DNA of 7,727 nt from Elusimicrobiota bacterium (GTDB taxonomy: Bacteria; Elusimicrobiota; Elusimicrobia; Elusimicrobiales; UBA9959): the NCBI GenBank assembly GCA_003500765.1, contig DNQL01000170.1, positions 1 to 7,727 on the forward strand, given 5' to 3'. Positions 1 to 5,780 of this stretch are shown here, piece after piece; positions within the stretch are counted from its first letter, which is position 1, and the number at the start of each line of letters is the position of its first letter. Position numbers and translations under genes: made by a program. The notes below the pieces were generated by a model. It was not told the origin of the DNA and did no database searches. It saw only the letters and a program-made list of their open reading frames with translations.

Positions 1-123
1 GGCCAGCGCGGCGGCGACCCCCGCCGCAACAGATATCGCCAGGCAATAACGCGGCTCCAGCGCCGGACCGGCCGCGCATATATAAAATACGCCGGCCGGC
101 AGCAGCGCCGCCCCCAGGATCAT
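1..123 (-). CDS. N-terminal fragment of a small hydrophobic membrane protein (cut by window edge)
   Basis: Reading leftward from the ATG at 123, 41 codons stay open to the window edge. The peptide starts MILGAALLPAGVFYICAAG and continues with a second apolar stretch (YCLAISVAAGVAAALA), so it looks like two membrane segments separated by a short loop with an acidic and a basic residue. The frame is open upstream of the ATG to a stop near 186 but offers no other ATG, GTG or TTG codon, so 123 is the only standard start. No good Shine-Dalgarno lies just before it. A perfect TATAAT box about 57 bases upstream supports a real transcript. The family is not recognisable from 41 residues. Alternatives are an unrelated open stretch in GC-rich DNA or the N-terminus of a multi-span transporter or sensor. 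Confidence 0.4.
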   Translation of the reverse strand, partial: MILGAALLPAGVFYICAAGPALEPRYCLAISVAAGVAAALA

Positions 124-179
124 GAGTTTTAATTTATCGCCAGTTTTCGTTTTCGGCTCCTGAATATCCGGTTTGCCGT

Positions 180-185
180 ATTATA
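180..185 (-). promoter_or_regulatory. Candidate -10 box ahead of the leftmost gene
   Basis: The minus strand reads TATAAT here, a perfect sigma70 -10 hexamer. It lies in the 139-base gap between the receiver gene ending at 263 and the ATG at 123. No convincing -35 hexamer occurs at 16-18 bases (GGATTA at 17). A start near 173 would give a leader of about 50 bases. The match is good for half a promoter only. Confidence 0.35.
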
Positions 186-262
186 CACAGTGAAAGGGAG
201 TTTAATCCCGAAGAAACCACGAAAAGCGTCTTCCTCGGCGGCGCGGAGATCCCGGACGTTCG

Positions 263-631
263 TCAGCCGGGTTTCATGGCCTTCCCGATATTGTCAAGCA
301 GTTCTTCATTCGGGACGGGCTTATGCATCAGGGCTTTTACCTGCGGGAACTTGCCAAAAGCGGCGACGGCGGAACCCAGCCCGGTTACGACTATAATGGG
401 GAGGTCCTCCGTGGCCGGGTTACCGGTTATGCGGCGGGCGAGAGTGAGCCCGTCCACTCCCGGGAGCATGGCGTCCAGAAGCAGCAGGTCCGGGTGGAAT
501 CCGGCGATTGTCTTCTCAACCTCCCCACCTTTCTCGCAACAGGCGGTCTCATATCCCGCCTCGCCGAGTATGTCGCTGAAAAAATCCCTTACTTCGGGGT
601 CGTCATCCGCTATAAGTATCTTTTTTCTCAT
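263..631 (-). CDS. Stand-alone receiver (CheY-like response regulator)
   Basis: A 122-residue protein made up of one receiver domain and nothing else. The conserved phosphotransfer residues are all visible: acidic residues in IADDDPEV (D9, D10), the phospho-acceptor D53 in LLLLDAMLP, the switch Thr83 in IIVVTG, and Lys104 in LMHKPV. It should be a cytoplasmic phospho-receiver that acts by protein contact, because no output domain follows. I start it at the ATG at 631. That codon is preceded by GGGAG and gives the canonical MRKKILIADD opening; the frame is open 17 codons further upstream, but that stretch has no receiver homology and would overlap the upstream gene. It begins 16 bases after the receiver ending at 648, so the two are almost certainly cotranscribed. 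No clear terminator follows. Confidence 0.9.
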   Translation of the reverse strand: MRKKILIADDDPEVRDFFSDILGEAGYETACCEKGGEVEKTIAGFHPDLLLLDAMLPGVDGLTLARRITGNPATEDLPIIVVTGLGSAVAAFGKFPQVKALMHKPVPNEELLDNIGKAMKPG

Positions 632-647
632 ATTCTCCCGTAAAAGC

Positions 648-1049
648 CTAGAGGCCGGCGCGCCCGCCGCCGGCGAGCACATCCAGCACCTCGGCCGATA
701 TCCTGTCCACGTGTTCCTGTTTGTTAAGCATACGCATCACCTGGGGATAGCGGGACACGCTGTCCCTGCTGATAGTGTTGAAATGCGTCGCCGTCACCAC
801 TATCACCGGGATATGGCGCAGCACGGGGTTGCGGCTCATCTCTTCGAGCATCTGGATCCCGTCGAAGTCCGGCATGGAGATGTCCGTGACGACCGCGTCC
901 ACCCCGCCCTCCAGGAAATAAGCTATGCCCTGCAGGCCGGTATGCCCCACCAGGACATCGAAATACTCTCCCATCGCGGCGGCCAGGAGCTCCGCGAAGA
1001 TCTCGTTATCGTCCAGCACCACTATCTTTCTACGACCGTTCCGGTTCAT
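648..1049 (-). CDS. Stand-alone receiver (CheY-like response regulator)
   Basis: A 133-residue single receiver domain with a complete active site: D13 and D14 in VVLDDNEI, phospho-acceptor D56 in VVTDISMP, Thr86 in VIVVTA, and Lys110 in RMLNKQ. About ten residues past the domain end in a Gly/Arg-rich tail and no output domain follows. Its ATG overlaps the TGA of the truncated receiver remnant upstream (ATGA at 1049-1046), which suggests translational coupling. An AGGG lies only two bases before the ATG, which is close for a normal ribosome site, so coupling may be needed for good expression. The likely role is an intermediate or adaptor in the phosphorelay fed by the kinase of this cluster; the partner assignment is inferred from proximity. 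Confidence 0.9.
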   Translation of the reverse strand: MNRNGRRKIVVLDDNEIFAELLAAAMGEYFDVLVGHTGLQGIAYFLEGGVDAVVTDISMPDFDGIQMLEEMSRNPVLRHIPVIVVTATHFNTISRDSVSRYPQVMRMLNKQEHVDRISAEVLDVLAGGGRAGL

Positions 1050-1213
1050 TTCCCTTTTTGCGGCTGACGGGATGATGGAGTGTCACAAGGCCGGCGGTGA
1101 CATGACAACTCGCAGCCGAAGCCGCACACCATCCCGGCCATGGCCCGCGCCGCCTCGGCATCGGCGTTAACGATCAGGATACGCTTTCCCGTGAATTTGA
1201 CTGAACCGCCCAT
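1046..1213 (-). pseudogene. Truncated, degenerate receiver-domain remnant, ATGA-coupled to the next gene
   Basis: This 55-codon frame starts at the ATG at 1213 and stops at 1046. Residues 9-36 (GKRILIVNADAEAARAMAG, then MVCGFGCEL) read as the first strand and helix of a receiver domain. After about residue 37 the resemblance ends and a Cys/Arg/Pro-rich tail runs to the stop. The acidic pair normally found after the first strand is replaced by N-A, and the strand with the phospho-acceptor Asp is missing altogether, so it cannot act as a receiver. The loss of homology coincides with an inverted repeat at 1081-1102. The frame is intact and its TGA overlaps the next ATG, so it may survive as a translational leader for that gene. 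It may be a decayed duplicate of the neighbouring receivers. I call it a remnant rather than a functional gene. Confidence 0.55.
1081..1102. repeat. Inverted repeat TGTCAC / GTGACA at the receiver breakpoint
   Basis: TGTCAC at 1081-1086 is the exact reverse complement of GTGACA at 1097-1102, with a 10-base GC-rich loop. It lies where the receiver remnant loses homology. The TGTCACC core is shared with sites at 3906-3918 and 7237-7249. A 6-bp stem is short, so chance is possible. Confidence 0.35.
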
Positions 1214-1235
1214 AGATAAACCCCGGGATAGTTTA

Positions 1236-1263
1236 TTAGTATCCCGCGGGCGGTTCCACTCAA
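1236..1263 (-). promoter_or_regulatory. Weak candidate promoter for the receiver operon, overlapping a hairpin
   Basis: The minus strand has TTGAGT (1263-1258), a 16-base spacer and TACTAA (1241-1236), upstream of the ATG at 1213. Both hexamers are poor-to-fair matches. The -10 overlaps one arm of a stem-loop: GGGATA at 1225-1230 pairs with TATCCC at 1240-1245 around a 9-base loop. That arrangement could be an operator, or the hairpin could be a weak terminator of the hydrolase gene, although no T-run follows it. Confidence 0.25.
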
Positions 1264-1293
1264 TTTATTTTTAAGAAAGGAGTACCGGCAGGA

Positions 1294-2214
1294 TCATGGA
1301 TATTTGCGATGTGAGGCTTGATATACGCGCCACAGTTCCGCGGTGCTATGGGTGGGCTGACCGTAGGGACTTCCCGGAAGGGAGGCCCAGATGCGGTTAA
1401 GTTTGGCCAGGGCGGCGGAAAAATTGCCTCGATCGCCCGAGTTCAGGACCAGCTTATAGGCCCCGGCCCTGCGTATTATTTCAAGGCAGGCCCTGTCCTG
1501 ATTAGGAGGAGAGAAGTCCTCCAGGCGAAGCGCAGAGGCCAATCCCTTCCAGGTGGATGTCAGGAACTGGTAACGCCCCGCGGCGGTGGAGCAGAGCCGG
1601 CCGGCGCAGATGCGCCGGTCAGGATGCTCGGCATAACTGTCGAAAGTCGCGAAGGTAAAAATGTAGTTGTAGTGCCAGCCGGTGCCCTCGGCGTAAGCGA
1701 TGGTGTCCAGGAAAGCCCTGACGGTCCGGGGGAGTTCGCAAGCCCCGCCGGCAGAAGTGGCCGCCACGGCCGCCATAGGAAGAAAGCCTCCCCTCACGGG
1801 ACAGCCCGGCAGCTCGGAGCCGAGACGCACTTTCACGTACTCCCCGATAAAGGAGGGCTCCCCGGTCGTTTCGTAATGGGCGCCGGGTGACAGCTCGCAG
1901 GCGGGGCGGGAGGCGTCCCACGGGGAGGACATCAGAGTAACAGGAGAATTCGCCGTGAGGAAAAAAGAAGTTTCTTCCTCAAGCCCCTTCATGCCGCCGC
2001 CGCGCGCGGGCCAGTCGAAGCCCGGTTCGTCGCTATCCGGAGGCAGGGACTGGGAGGCCTCTAAGTAACCTTCCGGAGCGGCCGACGCCGGCTCGGGAAA
2101 GTCCGGCACAGGGATATCGCCGGAGGAAGAAAGCTGCTCAAAGGCGGACCCTGCGCGGCATATGCCGCCCGGCAACAAAAGGAGCGAACAGAACGCGGAT
2201 ACCAGCAGTTTCAT
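1294..2214 (-). CDS. Secreted peptidoglycan lytic enzyme, phage-lambda-endolysin type (GH104-like)
   Basis: A 306-residue exported protein. Residues 1-22 form a Sec signal peptide (MKLLVSAFCSLLLLPGG core). A Pro/Glu-rich linker follows to about 80. Residues 83-150 (LTANSPVTLMSSP...GEYVKVRL) look like a bacterial SH3-type wall-binding domain. Residues 165-300 match the lambda R endolysin fold: FLDTIAYAEGT with candidate catalytic Glu176, YAEHPDR, STAAGRYQFL (209-218), LEDFSPPNQD (231-240), and IWASLPG plus YGQ (275-286). This family cleaves the MurNAc-GlcNAc bond of murein as a lytic transglycosylase. Phage versions are usually about 160 residues and cytoplasmic; this one has a signal peptide and an extra domain, so it looks like a host-adapted envelope enzyme. 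The ATG at 2214 has AAGGGG six bases upstream. It sits between a kinase and receivers on the same strand, 83 bases after the kinase stop. Confidence 0.85.
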   Translation of the reverse strand: MKLLVSAFCSLLLLPGGICRAGSAFEQLSSSGDIPVPDFPEPASAAPEGYLEASQSLPPDSDEPGFDWPARGGGMKGLEEETSFFLTANSPVTLMSSPWDASRPACELSPGAHYETTGEPSFIGEYVKVRLGSELPGCPVRGGFLPMAAVAATSAGGACELPRTVRAFLDTIAYAEGTGWHYNYIFTFATFDSYAEHPDRRICAGRLCSTAAGRYQFLTSTWKGLASALRLEDFSPPNQDRACLEIIRRAGAYKLVLNSGDRGNFSAALAKLNRIWASLPGSPYGQPTHSTAELWRVYQASHRKYP

Positions 2215-2252
2215 ACCCGACCCCTTAAATGAAAACGCCGACGTCTGCCAAT

Positions 2253-2261
2253 AGTATAGCA
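2253..2261 (-). promoter_or_regulatory. Extended -10 promoter candidate for the lytic enzyme
   Basis: The minus strand reads TGC followed by TATACT, an extended -10 (TGn plus a 5/6 hexamer), in the 83-base gap between the kinase stop and the lytic enzyme. No good -35 is present, which is tolerated by extended -10 promoters. A start near 2246 leaves a leader of about 32 bases carrying the AAGGGG ribosome site. The enzyme could thus be expressed independently of the kinase. Confidence 0.45.
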
Positions 2262-2297
2262 GGCGATATCCTGAACGCCACTAAATTTTTAATTAAG

Positions 2298-3821
2298 TTA
2301 CTGGACCGCCGGGTGCGCGGGCAGAAAGAAGCTGAACACGGCTCCCTTGCCAGGCTTTCCCTCGGCCCGCACCGTACCGCCGTGCCGCAGGACTATGCGG
2401 CGGACGGTATTGAGACCGATACCGGAACCTTCGAACTCGCCCGGCGGATTAAGGCGTTGGAAGGCCCCGAAGAGGCGCCCGGAGTCCTTCATATCGAAAC
2501 CGAGTCCGTTATCGCGCACCGAAACGGTATATCCCCGTTCCGATGTCTCCGCGGATACTTCCACCCGCGCTTTTTTAAGACGGCGGGTATATTTAGCCGC
2601 GTTCCCAAGAAGGTTCGTCAGCGCCTGCTTGAGCATCGCCCGGTCCCCCTCCACGACAGGAAGCTCGCCGACGCGCCACTCGATCTCTCTGCCCGCCTCG
2701 CCGGCCGACACCTCGGCTATGGCTTCCTGCACTACCTCGCCTAACGGGAAAGAGGAGAAAGAGAGCGGGGCGCGGCCCGAGCGGGAAAGCGCCAGGAGCC
2801 CCTCTATCAGGGCGTGGAGATTCTTCACCGCAAACCGTATCCGTCCCAGGTACCCCCTGCTTTTCTCGTCCAGCGCCGGGCTCAGGTCCTCTTCCAGTAT
2901 CGAGACGAATCCTTCTATCCGGTTCAGGGGCCCTTTCAGGTCGTGGGAGACGGAATAGGCGAAAGCGGCCCATTCCTCGTTGCCGGCCGCAAGCTCCGCG
3001 GTGCGCTCGGCTACCCGCTGCTCCAGGCCGGCGTTAAGGGCCCTTATCTCATCTTCCGCCTTCTTGCGCGCAGTAATGTCCCGGCCCAGCACAACCAGGC
3101 CCTTGCGCCGCCCGTCGGGATAAAAGAGCGGGGACTTTATAACGTCATATACCGAAACCGTGCCGTCATAGCGGGGCACGGTCTCCTCGCCGCTGGACAC
3201 CACACCCTTGCTCCAGGCCGCTTCGTCGCTGGCCTCGCAGGTAAGAAAGGCGTCGTGGTGCAGGGGGCTGTAATCGGCCAGCTCCGAATCCTTCTTCCCC
3301 CTGTACGGCACGTTCTCAAGATGGAAAAGTTCAAGGTCGGCCCTGTTAGCCTCCAGCCAGCGGCCCTCGCCGTCCTTGAAGCAGATTATATCCGGCGTAC
3401 CGTCAATAAGCGCGCGCAGGCGCTCCTCGCTTTCCCGGAGTTCTTCCTCGCGCAGGAGCACTCCATTGCCGGCCCCGGGCATGGCCGCCGCAGTCGAGCC
3501 GGACGAGACCCCCTCCAACGCCGCTTCGAGCTTTTTTAAAAGTTCCTCCCTCCCCTCCGTCGCCGCGGCTTCGCAGTCATAACAGAAGAAAAGTTTTACC
3601 GGCTTCAGCGTCTCATAATCGCAGAAACCTTTTACAAGAGCATACCCCTCCGACAGCGGCATGCGGGCGTCGAGCACCGCCAATGACGGCGGACCGGCCA
3701 GAGCCGCCCGCAGCGCGTCCTCGGCGCAGAAAGTTTCCTGGAAGTCGATCCCTTTTCCGCGCGCGAAATCCCCCACGGCCTCCCTGGCCGCCGGGTCCCT
3801 GTGCAACATCAATATTTTCAT
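2298..3821 (-). CDS. REC-PAS-HisKA-HATPase sensor histidine kinase
   Basis: A 507-residue cytoplasmic kinase with no membrane segment. Residues 1-85 are a receiver-like domain with Asp51 (LAVLDARMP). About 130-250 is a PAS domain (ALIDGTPDIICFKD... to VVLGRDITARKKAEDEI). A coiled linker (253-282) leads to the dimerisation/H-box at 288-303 (AYSVSHDLKGPLN) with phospho-acceptor His293. The ATPase domain has an N-box (NLLGNAAKYT, N403/N407), a G1 box DNGLGFD (437-443) and a G2 box GSGIGL (465-470). It should autophosphorylate in response to a PAS-sensed cytoplasmic cue and pass phosphate to receivers, probably those at 648-1049, 263-631 or 5224-5592. The N-terminal receiver is degenerate: the acidic pair after strand 1 is His-Arg (MLHRD), and the usual Lys is not evident. 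I prefer the ATG at 3821, with a GGGGG tract a few bases upstream; a GTG at 3830 would add three residues. Confidence 0.92.
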   Translation of the reverse strand: MKILMLHRDPAAREAVGDFARGKGIDFQETFCAEDALRAALAGPPSLAVLDARMPLSEGYALVKGFCDYETLKPVKLFFCYDCEAAATEGREELLKKLEAALEGVSSGSTAAAMPGAGNGVLLREEELRESEERLRALIDGTPDIICFKDGEGRWLEANRADLELFHLENVPYRGKKDSELADYSPLHHDAFLTCEASDEAAWSKGVVSSGEETVPRYDGTVSVYDVIKSPLFYPDGRRKGLVVLGRDITARKKAEDEIRALNAGLEQRVAERTAELAAGNEEWAAFAYSVSHDLKGPLNRIEGFVSILEEDLSPALDEKSRGYLGRIRFAVKNLHALIEGLLALSRSGRAPLSFSSFPLGEVVQEAIAEVSAGEAGREIEWRVGELPVVEGDRAMLKQALTNLLGNAAKYTRRLKKARVEVSAETSERGYTVSVRDNGLGFDMKDSGRLFGAFQRLNPPGEFEGSGIGLNTVRRIVLRHGGTVRAEGKPGKGAVFSFFLPAHPAVQ

Positions 3822-3905
3822 TTTCCCCACCCCCGGAACATGTTACAAAACTTCTCGCCTGTCCGCGCGCCAGCGTAGGAAGCATGGACGCCATGGCTAA
3901 AATAC

Positions 3906-3918
3906 GTTGTGTGTCACC
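3906..3918. repeat. 13-base match to the REP-like element at 7237-7249
   Basis: The sequence GTTGTGTGTCACC occurs here and again at 7237-7249 in the same orientation. Here it lies in the leader of the kinase gene. On the minus strand it reads GGTGACACACAAC, just downstream of a candidate kinase -10. One 13-base match in a window of this size is near chance level; what makes it notable is that both copies are intergenic and share the TGTCACC core with 1097-1102. Confidence 0.35.
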
Positions 3919-3947
3919 TTAATCCCAGTTTAACCTGCGATTTTCAA
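3919..3947 (-). promoter_or_regulatory. Candidate promoter for the histidine kinase
   Basis: The minus strand has TTGAAA (3947-3942, 5/6 match to the -35), a 17-base spacer and GATTAA (3924-3919, 3/6 match). A start near 3912 would leave a leader of about 90 bases before the ATG at 3821. The 287-base divergent region between kinase and protease otherwise holds the protease promoter (4041-4069) and GC-rich sequence without other recognisable signals. Confidence 0.3.
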
Positions 3948-4040
3948 AACACCCACCCGGGTTATTATCGGAACCCGCCGCCGAGGGCGTTGCCCACCCC
4001 CATAGCGCCGCGCTTGAGAATAAATTAAGGAGTCGGGCCC

Positions 4041-4069
4041 TTGTCGCGCCGGGCCACGGCCTGTATACT
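4041..4069 (+). promoter_or_regulatory. Sigma70-type promoter of the serine protease gene
   Basis: TTGTCG (4041-4046), a spacer of exactly 17 bases, then TATACT (4064-4069, 5/6 match). Transcription would begin near 4076, giving a leader of about 33 bases. No clear Shine-Dalgarno precedes the ATG at 4109. This is the best two-hexamer promoter with standard spacing in the window. Confidence 0.6.
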
Positions 4070-4108
4070 ACTTTTGAAGAATAAAATCGGCAATCCGAAA
4101 CCACACAT

Positions 4109-5164
4109 ATGTCTGCCATAACCGGCCCCGGACTAATACTGACATTACTGCTGCTCACAGCGGCGGCGCCGGACTGCTTCTCACAAGTTCAGTGGACGCA
4201 GAACAAGACCATCTACGGCCCGGACGGACGCCTGGACTTCTACCAGGTCTCAGATCCCGTCGAAAAGGCGGCGCTCGGTTCGGCGGTATCCATGTTCAGA
4301 CTCAATGCCGGGCTACTGCCCGACGGCGGCTATTACAGACTTACGGGGAGGACATTAGGCGACACTTACTCAGGATTATGCCCGGGGGAACCCTTTTACG
4401 ACCAGCCCGTCGGGGCGGTCTGTTCCGGAACATTGATAGCCCCGGACCTGGTACTGACCGCCGGGCATTGCATGGCGGAAAACCCCGGCCTCCCCGACAA
4501 ATGCGCCGCCACCAGATTCGCTTTCGGTTTCTCCCTGGCGGCCCCCGGCGCGCCGCTGAGACTGATCCCGGCGGAGGAGGTTTACTCCTGCAAGGAGAAA
4601 GTCCTGTATTCCTACTCCGGAGGCAGGGATTACGCCGTTATCCGCCTGGACCGCCCGGTTTCCGGCCATGAACCCGCCGCTCTGCAATTCTCACTCCCGG
4701 CGCCCGGCGCCCCCATATTCTCCATAGGCGGGCCTTACGGGCTGCCGCTTAAAGTCCTGGAAGGGGCGACGGTAAGGCGCACTTACGACGACGGGCAGTT
4801 CATTCTCACCGACATTGACTCCTCGGGCGGCAACTCGGGAGGAGGAATATTCAGCGCCGAGAGCGGGCGCCTTATGGCGGTGCACGTGCACAGCAACGAC
4901 CCGGACCTTATCAGGATACCCCTGCCCGCTGGTCACGGCCTGCCGCCTGAAGACCACCGCGTCAGGGATGGCCACTGCCTTACCGCGGCCAGGTACGGGA
5001 CCGCGCAGGGGAACGGAAAAAGGGCGGTACTACTTAAGGCCGTCCCCGGGCTTGCCGCCCTGCTATCCGGTGAAAAAACGGTAGAGCTAGACCCAGAACT
5101 TTCGGATTTCGACCCGATCCCGCAAGCGGAGCAAGTCTTTAACGCACAGCGGCTGTTCCACTGA
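4109..5164 (+). CDS. Secreted trypsin-fold serine protease (S1/V8-like)
   Basis: A 351-residue exported protease. Residues 1-25 form a signal peptide (hydrophobic ILTLLLLTAAA) with an unusually uncharged N-terminal region. The catalytic triad is clear: His120 in LVLTAGHC, Asp174 in GRDYAVIRLD, and Ser243 in SSGGNSGGGIF. The core spans about residues 100-265, so it should hydrolyse peptide bonds in the periplasm or outside the cell. A roughly 85-residue C-terminal extension follows the core and has no family I recognise. Several Cys residues (91, 105, 121, 131, 161, 290) could form disulfides, which fits export. A stop lies upstream at 4082 and no other start codon intervenes, so the ATG at 4109 is fixed even though it lacks a Shine-Dalgarno. 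It is divergent from the kinase and convergent with the receiver at 5224-5592. Substrate is unknown; a Glu-specific V8-like activity is possible but not shown. Confidence 0.88.
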   Translation: MSAITGPGLILTLLLLTAAAPDCFSQVQWTQNKTIYGPDGRLDFYQVSDPVEKAALGSAVSMFRLNAGLLPDGGYYRLTGRTLGDTYSGLCPGEPFYDQPVGAVCSGTLIAPDLVLTAGHCMAENPGLPDKCAATRFAFGFSLAAPGAPLRLIPAEEVYSCKEKVLYSYSGGRDYAVIRLDRPVSGHEPAALQFSLPAPGAPIFSIGGPYGLPLKVLEGATVRRTYDDGQFILTDIDSSGGNSGGGIFSAESGRLMAVHVHSNDPDLIRIPLPAGHGLPPEDHRVRDGHCLTAARYGTAQGNGKRAVLLKAVPGLAALLSGEKTVELDPELSDFDPIPQAEQVFNAQRLFH

Positions 5165-5223
5165 AATCTTTCGGCCAAAGAATTTTAACGTCCACTGGCC
5201 GGCACGGAAGGGTCACGCCCGGC

Positions 5224-5592
5224 TTAAGCAGCCAGTATCCGGGCCGCGGCGGCCAGGATATCGGCCATCGGCTGGGTTTTAAGCAGGGCGGCGCGGTAAC
5301 TGGGAAGTTTTCTGAAAGCGTTCGCGAGCAGCTGGTCGTCAGCCATGGAGGAGAGAAGTATGAACGGCGTCCTTGCCGTAGCGGCCATGCATTTTATCCC
5401 CAACGCCACGTCGTAGCCGGTCATATCTCCCAGATTGTAGTCCAGCATTATCAGGTCCGGCAGGCAGCGCAGGGCTGCCTTAACACCCTCTTTGCCGCTC
5501 AGGGCCGCGTCCACCTCGTAGCCCTCCTCGCGCAGCGCCGCGCAGAGCATAAGCGAGAAGGATTCGTTGTCTTCTATGACCAGTATTTTCAT
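5224..5592 (-). CDS. Stand-alone receiver (CheY-like response regulator)
   Basis: A 122-residue single receiver domain, MKILVIEDNESFS to the C-terminus, with no output domain. Active-site residues: E7 and D8 (VIEDN), phospho-acceptor D51 in LIMLDYNLGD, Ser81 or Ser82 in the usual Thr/Ser position (ILLSSMAD), and Lys105 in ALLKTQP. The GYDVALGIKCM helix after D51 is typical. The ATG at 5592 lacks a good Shine-Dalgarno and follows a GTTTAAAC palindrome. It is separated from the other receivers by the protease gene, so it may be a paralogue with its own promoter, or a transcript could read in from the ATPase gene 188 bases upstream on the same strand. Its partner kinase is not identifiable from sequence. 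Confidence 0.9.
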   Translation of the reverse strand: MKILVIEDNESFSLMLCAALREEGYEVDAALSGKEGVKAALRCLPDLIMLDYNLGDMTGYDVALGIKCMAATARTPFILLSSMADDQLLANAFRKLPSYRAALLKTQPMADILAAAARILAA

Positions 5593-5660
5593 GATGACCG
5601 TTTAAACCGAAACAAATATTGCACTTTCCATTCTCAAAAAGCTCCACCCTGCAGTTGGCG

Positions 5661-5742
5661 CATAACCTGCGCCAGCCCAGCGAGAGCGCAGGCGTTTCCA
5701 TCACCCGCGCCGCCGACTTGCTGGCCGGCCTGGCCGCCTGAA
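5661..5742. repeat. 82-bp direct repeat, copy A (flanks the ATPase gene)
   Basis: This stretch matches 7068-7149 over 82 bases with three substitutions and no gaps. It contains a perfect 7-bp inverted repeat (CCTGCGC / GCGCAGG around a 13-base loop) followed by a GGCCGGCC palindrome. The right part is partly complementary to the left part, so a longer imperfect cruciform is possible. The substitutions change amino acids in both frames that I translated (one per strand), which argues for a non-coding element. It lies 38 bases beyond the 3' end of the ATPase gene. Confidence 0.85.
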
Positions 5743-5780
5743 TTATCTAAGGCGAAGAAGCTGGCGTCCCCGATATCCGT

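Noticed and set aside
252..272. CCCGG/CCGGG stem at the end of the receiver gene
   Set aside because: Five base pairs, overlaps the stop codon, and no T-run follows; not a convincing terminator.
276..1067. 263-codon plus-strand open frame
   Set aside because: Antisense to two receiver genes with complete active sites; the product has no recognisable motif.
1318..1890. 190-codon plus-strand open frame
   Set aside because: It is fully antisense to the lytic enzyme, whose endolysin motifs are unmistakable. Long antisense frames are expected in GC-rich DNA.
2814..3539. 241-codon plus-strand open frame
   Set aside because: Antisense to the PAS region of the histidine kinase and without any recognisable domain.
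3613..3894. Leader-peptide-like frame beginning MASMLPTLARGQ ahead of the kinase
   Set aside because: It runs on out of frame through the start of the kinase gene and has no ribosome site or family resemblance.
5165..5223. Possible bidirectional terminator between the convergent protease and receiver genes (GCCGG 5198-5202 / CCGGC 5219-5223)
   Set aside because: Only a 5-bp stem with a 16-base loop and no T-run on either strand.
5661..5742. Repeat A as a protein C-terminus (plus-strand frame ending ...RAADLLAGLAA stop, also open in copy B)
   Set aside because: All three differences between the copies alter the amino acid, no start or upstream coding signal is evident, and the palindromes fit a non-coding element better.
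5661..5742. Repeats as integron attC sites
   Set aside because: I could not find a proper GTTRRRY / RYYYAAC pair at the ends and there is no integrase in the window; kept only as a layout analogy.
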